Source: Oscillospiraceae bacterium
Lineage (GTDB): Bacteria; Bacillota; Clostridia; Oscillospirales; Oscillospiraceae
DNA: 6,689 nucleotides
Direction: 5' to 3'
Assembly: GCA_017936205.1 (NCBI GenBank)
Contig: JAGBGB010000208.1
Coordinates: 1-6,689 of the forward strand
Part shown: in pieces, positions 6,398 to 6,689 of the stretch
Layout: each line of letters opens with the position of its first letter
How positions within the stretch are numbered: the first letter of the stretch is position 1
Made by a program: the position numbers and the translations under genes
The notes under the pieces: generated by a model
The model's database searches: none
Told to the model about the DNA's origin: nothing
Seen by the model: only the letters and a program-made list of their open reading frames with translations

Positions 6398-6420
6398 TTC
6401 GTAGGGGCGCGCATTGCGCG
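6398..6420 (+). repeat. Left inner inverted repeat
   Basis: Begins TTCGTAGGGGCGCGC and ends at the GCGCG hairpin arm. It is exactly complementary to 6527-6549. By itself, GGGCGCGC pairs with GCGCGTCC (to 6423) across an ATT loop, with one G-T pair. Confidence 0.85.
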
Positions 6421-6424
6421 TCCG

Positions 6425-6449
6425 ACAACCGCCAAGAATTGGTGGTTGT
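6425..6449. repeat. Internal stem-loop within the miniature element
   Basis: ACAACC (6425-6430) pairs with GGTTGT (6444-6449), then a G-T pair, then CCAA (6432-6435) with TTGG (6439-6442), around a GAA loop: 11 pairs in all. It sits immediately inside the left arm. A TTTTTT run follows at some 20 bases' distance, too far for a normal terminator. Confidence 0.6.
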
Positions 6450-6526
6450 GAAAAATGTTTCGATTTTTTGGGAAATACATTATTTTCGCTGGTTTTTGTG
6501 TTCATGCCGTTCCGTCATGAACCGGC

Positions 6527-6549
6527 CGCGCAATGCGCGCCCCTACGAA
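6527..6549 (-). repeat. Right inner inverted repeat
   Basis: The perfect 23-base reverse complement of 6398-6420, carrying the GTAG tetranucleotide (CTAC on the plus strand at 6543-6546). Its own small hairpin is CGCGC/GCGCG around AAT. Confidence 0.85.
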
Positions 6550-6582
6550 GGGGTAAATCAAACTGTTCGACAAATCGGAATT

Positions 6583-6689
6583 AAGGTTATCACCTTTAGT
6601 AAGGCTAACAGAAAATGTTGTGGAGCACATCCAATGAAGTTGCGGTTTTCCTTACAAAACACGTTATTTCAATGAATGATAAACCTATA
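6583..6689. other. Right flank; no gene recognised
   Basis: About 107 AT-rich bases outside the miniature element. A short palindromic patch AAGGTtatcACCTT (6583-6596) lies at its left edge. I see no ribosome binding site, conserved motif or coding signal here; the plus-strand open frame crossing it comes from the element and is not protein-like. Confidence 0.4.

Larger units (their letters stand above)
6378..6582. mobile_element. Miniature inverted-repeat (MITE/REPIN-like) element, non-coding
   Basis: About 205 bases bounded by outer inverted repeats AATTCCGATTTATCG (6378-6392) and CGACAAATCGGAATT (6568-6582; 14 of 15 match). Inside these lies a perfect 23-base inverted pair (6398-6420 and 6527-6549). 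Each inner arm is itself a short GC-rich hairpin with GTAG at its foot (6401-6404; CTAC at 6543-6546). The right side has 18 bases between outer and inner repeats where the left has five. No transposase is encoded. I see no clear target-site duplication. Similar GTAGGGGCG repeats occur dispersed in clostridial genomes by my recollection. Confidence 0.7.

Noticed and set aside
6293..6505. N-terminal extension of the small membrane protein to an ATG at 6505
   Set aside because: It is translated from the palindromic element; the ATG at 6292 has a good ribosome binding site and starts directly at the first membrane helix.
4..6597. AAAGGTGATA at 4-13 and its reverse complement at 6588-6597, near both ends of the window
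   Set aside because: A ten-base inverted match with no extension; the window ends are arbitrary, so chance is the simplest explanation.
1..6689. CRISPR arrays, tRNA or rRNA genes
   Set aside because: No regularly spaced repeats, no cloverleaf-like sequence and no ribosomal RNA motifs were seen on either strand.

Overview
The window looks like chromosome of a Gram-positive anaerobe of the class Clostridia. The grounds are strong AGGAGG-type ribosome binding sites, roughly balanced base composition, a BlaI/BlaR1-type pair, a clostridial-style ECF sigma factor with a zinc-finger anti-sigma factor, a DUF3784-like membrane protein, and a GTAGGGGCG-type palindromic repeat. I cannot name the species from sequence alone.

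Layout. On the minus strand (116-4192) lies a two-gene signalling unit, read right to left: a BlaI/MecI-family repressor (3818-4192), then a very large BlaR1-like M56 metallopeptidase receptor (116-3715, 1199 residues). Diverging from it on the plus strand (4405-5588) is an ECF sigma factor, overlapped by 4 bases by its likely membrane anti-sigma factor. The 212-base space between the two units holds a near-consensus promoter for the repressor, a 14-base direct repeat placed like an operator, and a promoter for the sigma factor. After the anti-sigma gene come a broken coding remnant (about 5589-5825) and a strong hairpin terminator (5927-5959). Beyond it, a small two- to three-helix membrane protein (5993-6292, minus) is preceded by a miniature palindromic element (6378-6582) with no coding capacity of its own.

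How it may work. In the BlaR1 paradigm an outer sensor domain binds a cell-wall-active ligand, the cytoplasmic zinc protease is activated, and the repressor is inactivated. Here the penicillin-binding sensor is absent. In its place is an extracytoplasmic region of about 850 residues with at least two tandem modules that resemble the DUF4163/DUF3298 fold of RsiV (a lysozyme sensor) and PdaC. With an ECF sigma/anti-sigma pair next door, the locus reads as a double envelope-stress switch: one receptor-repressor circuit and one sigma-anti-sigma circuit sharing an intergenic control region. The ligand, the cross-talk and the target genes are inference. The most interesting points are the unusual receptor, the shared repeat motif in the divergent promoter region, and the REPIN-like element near the right edge.
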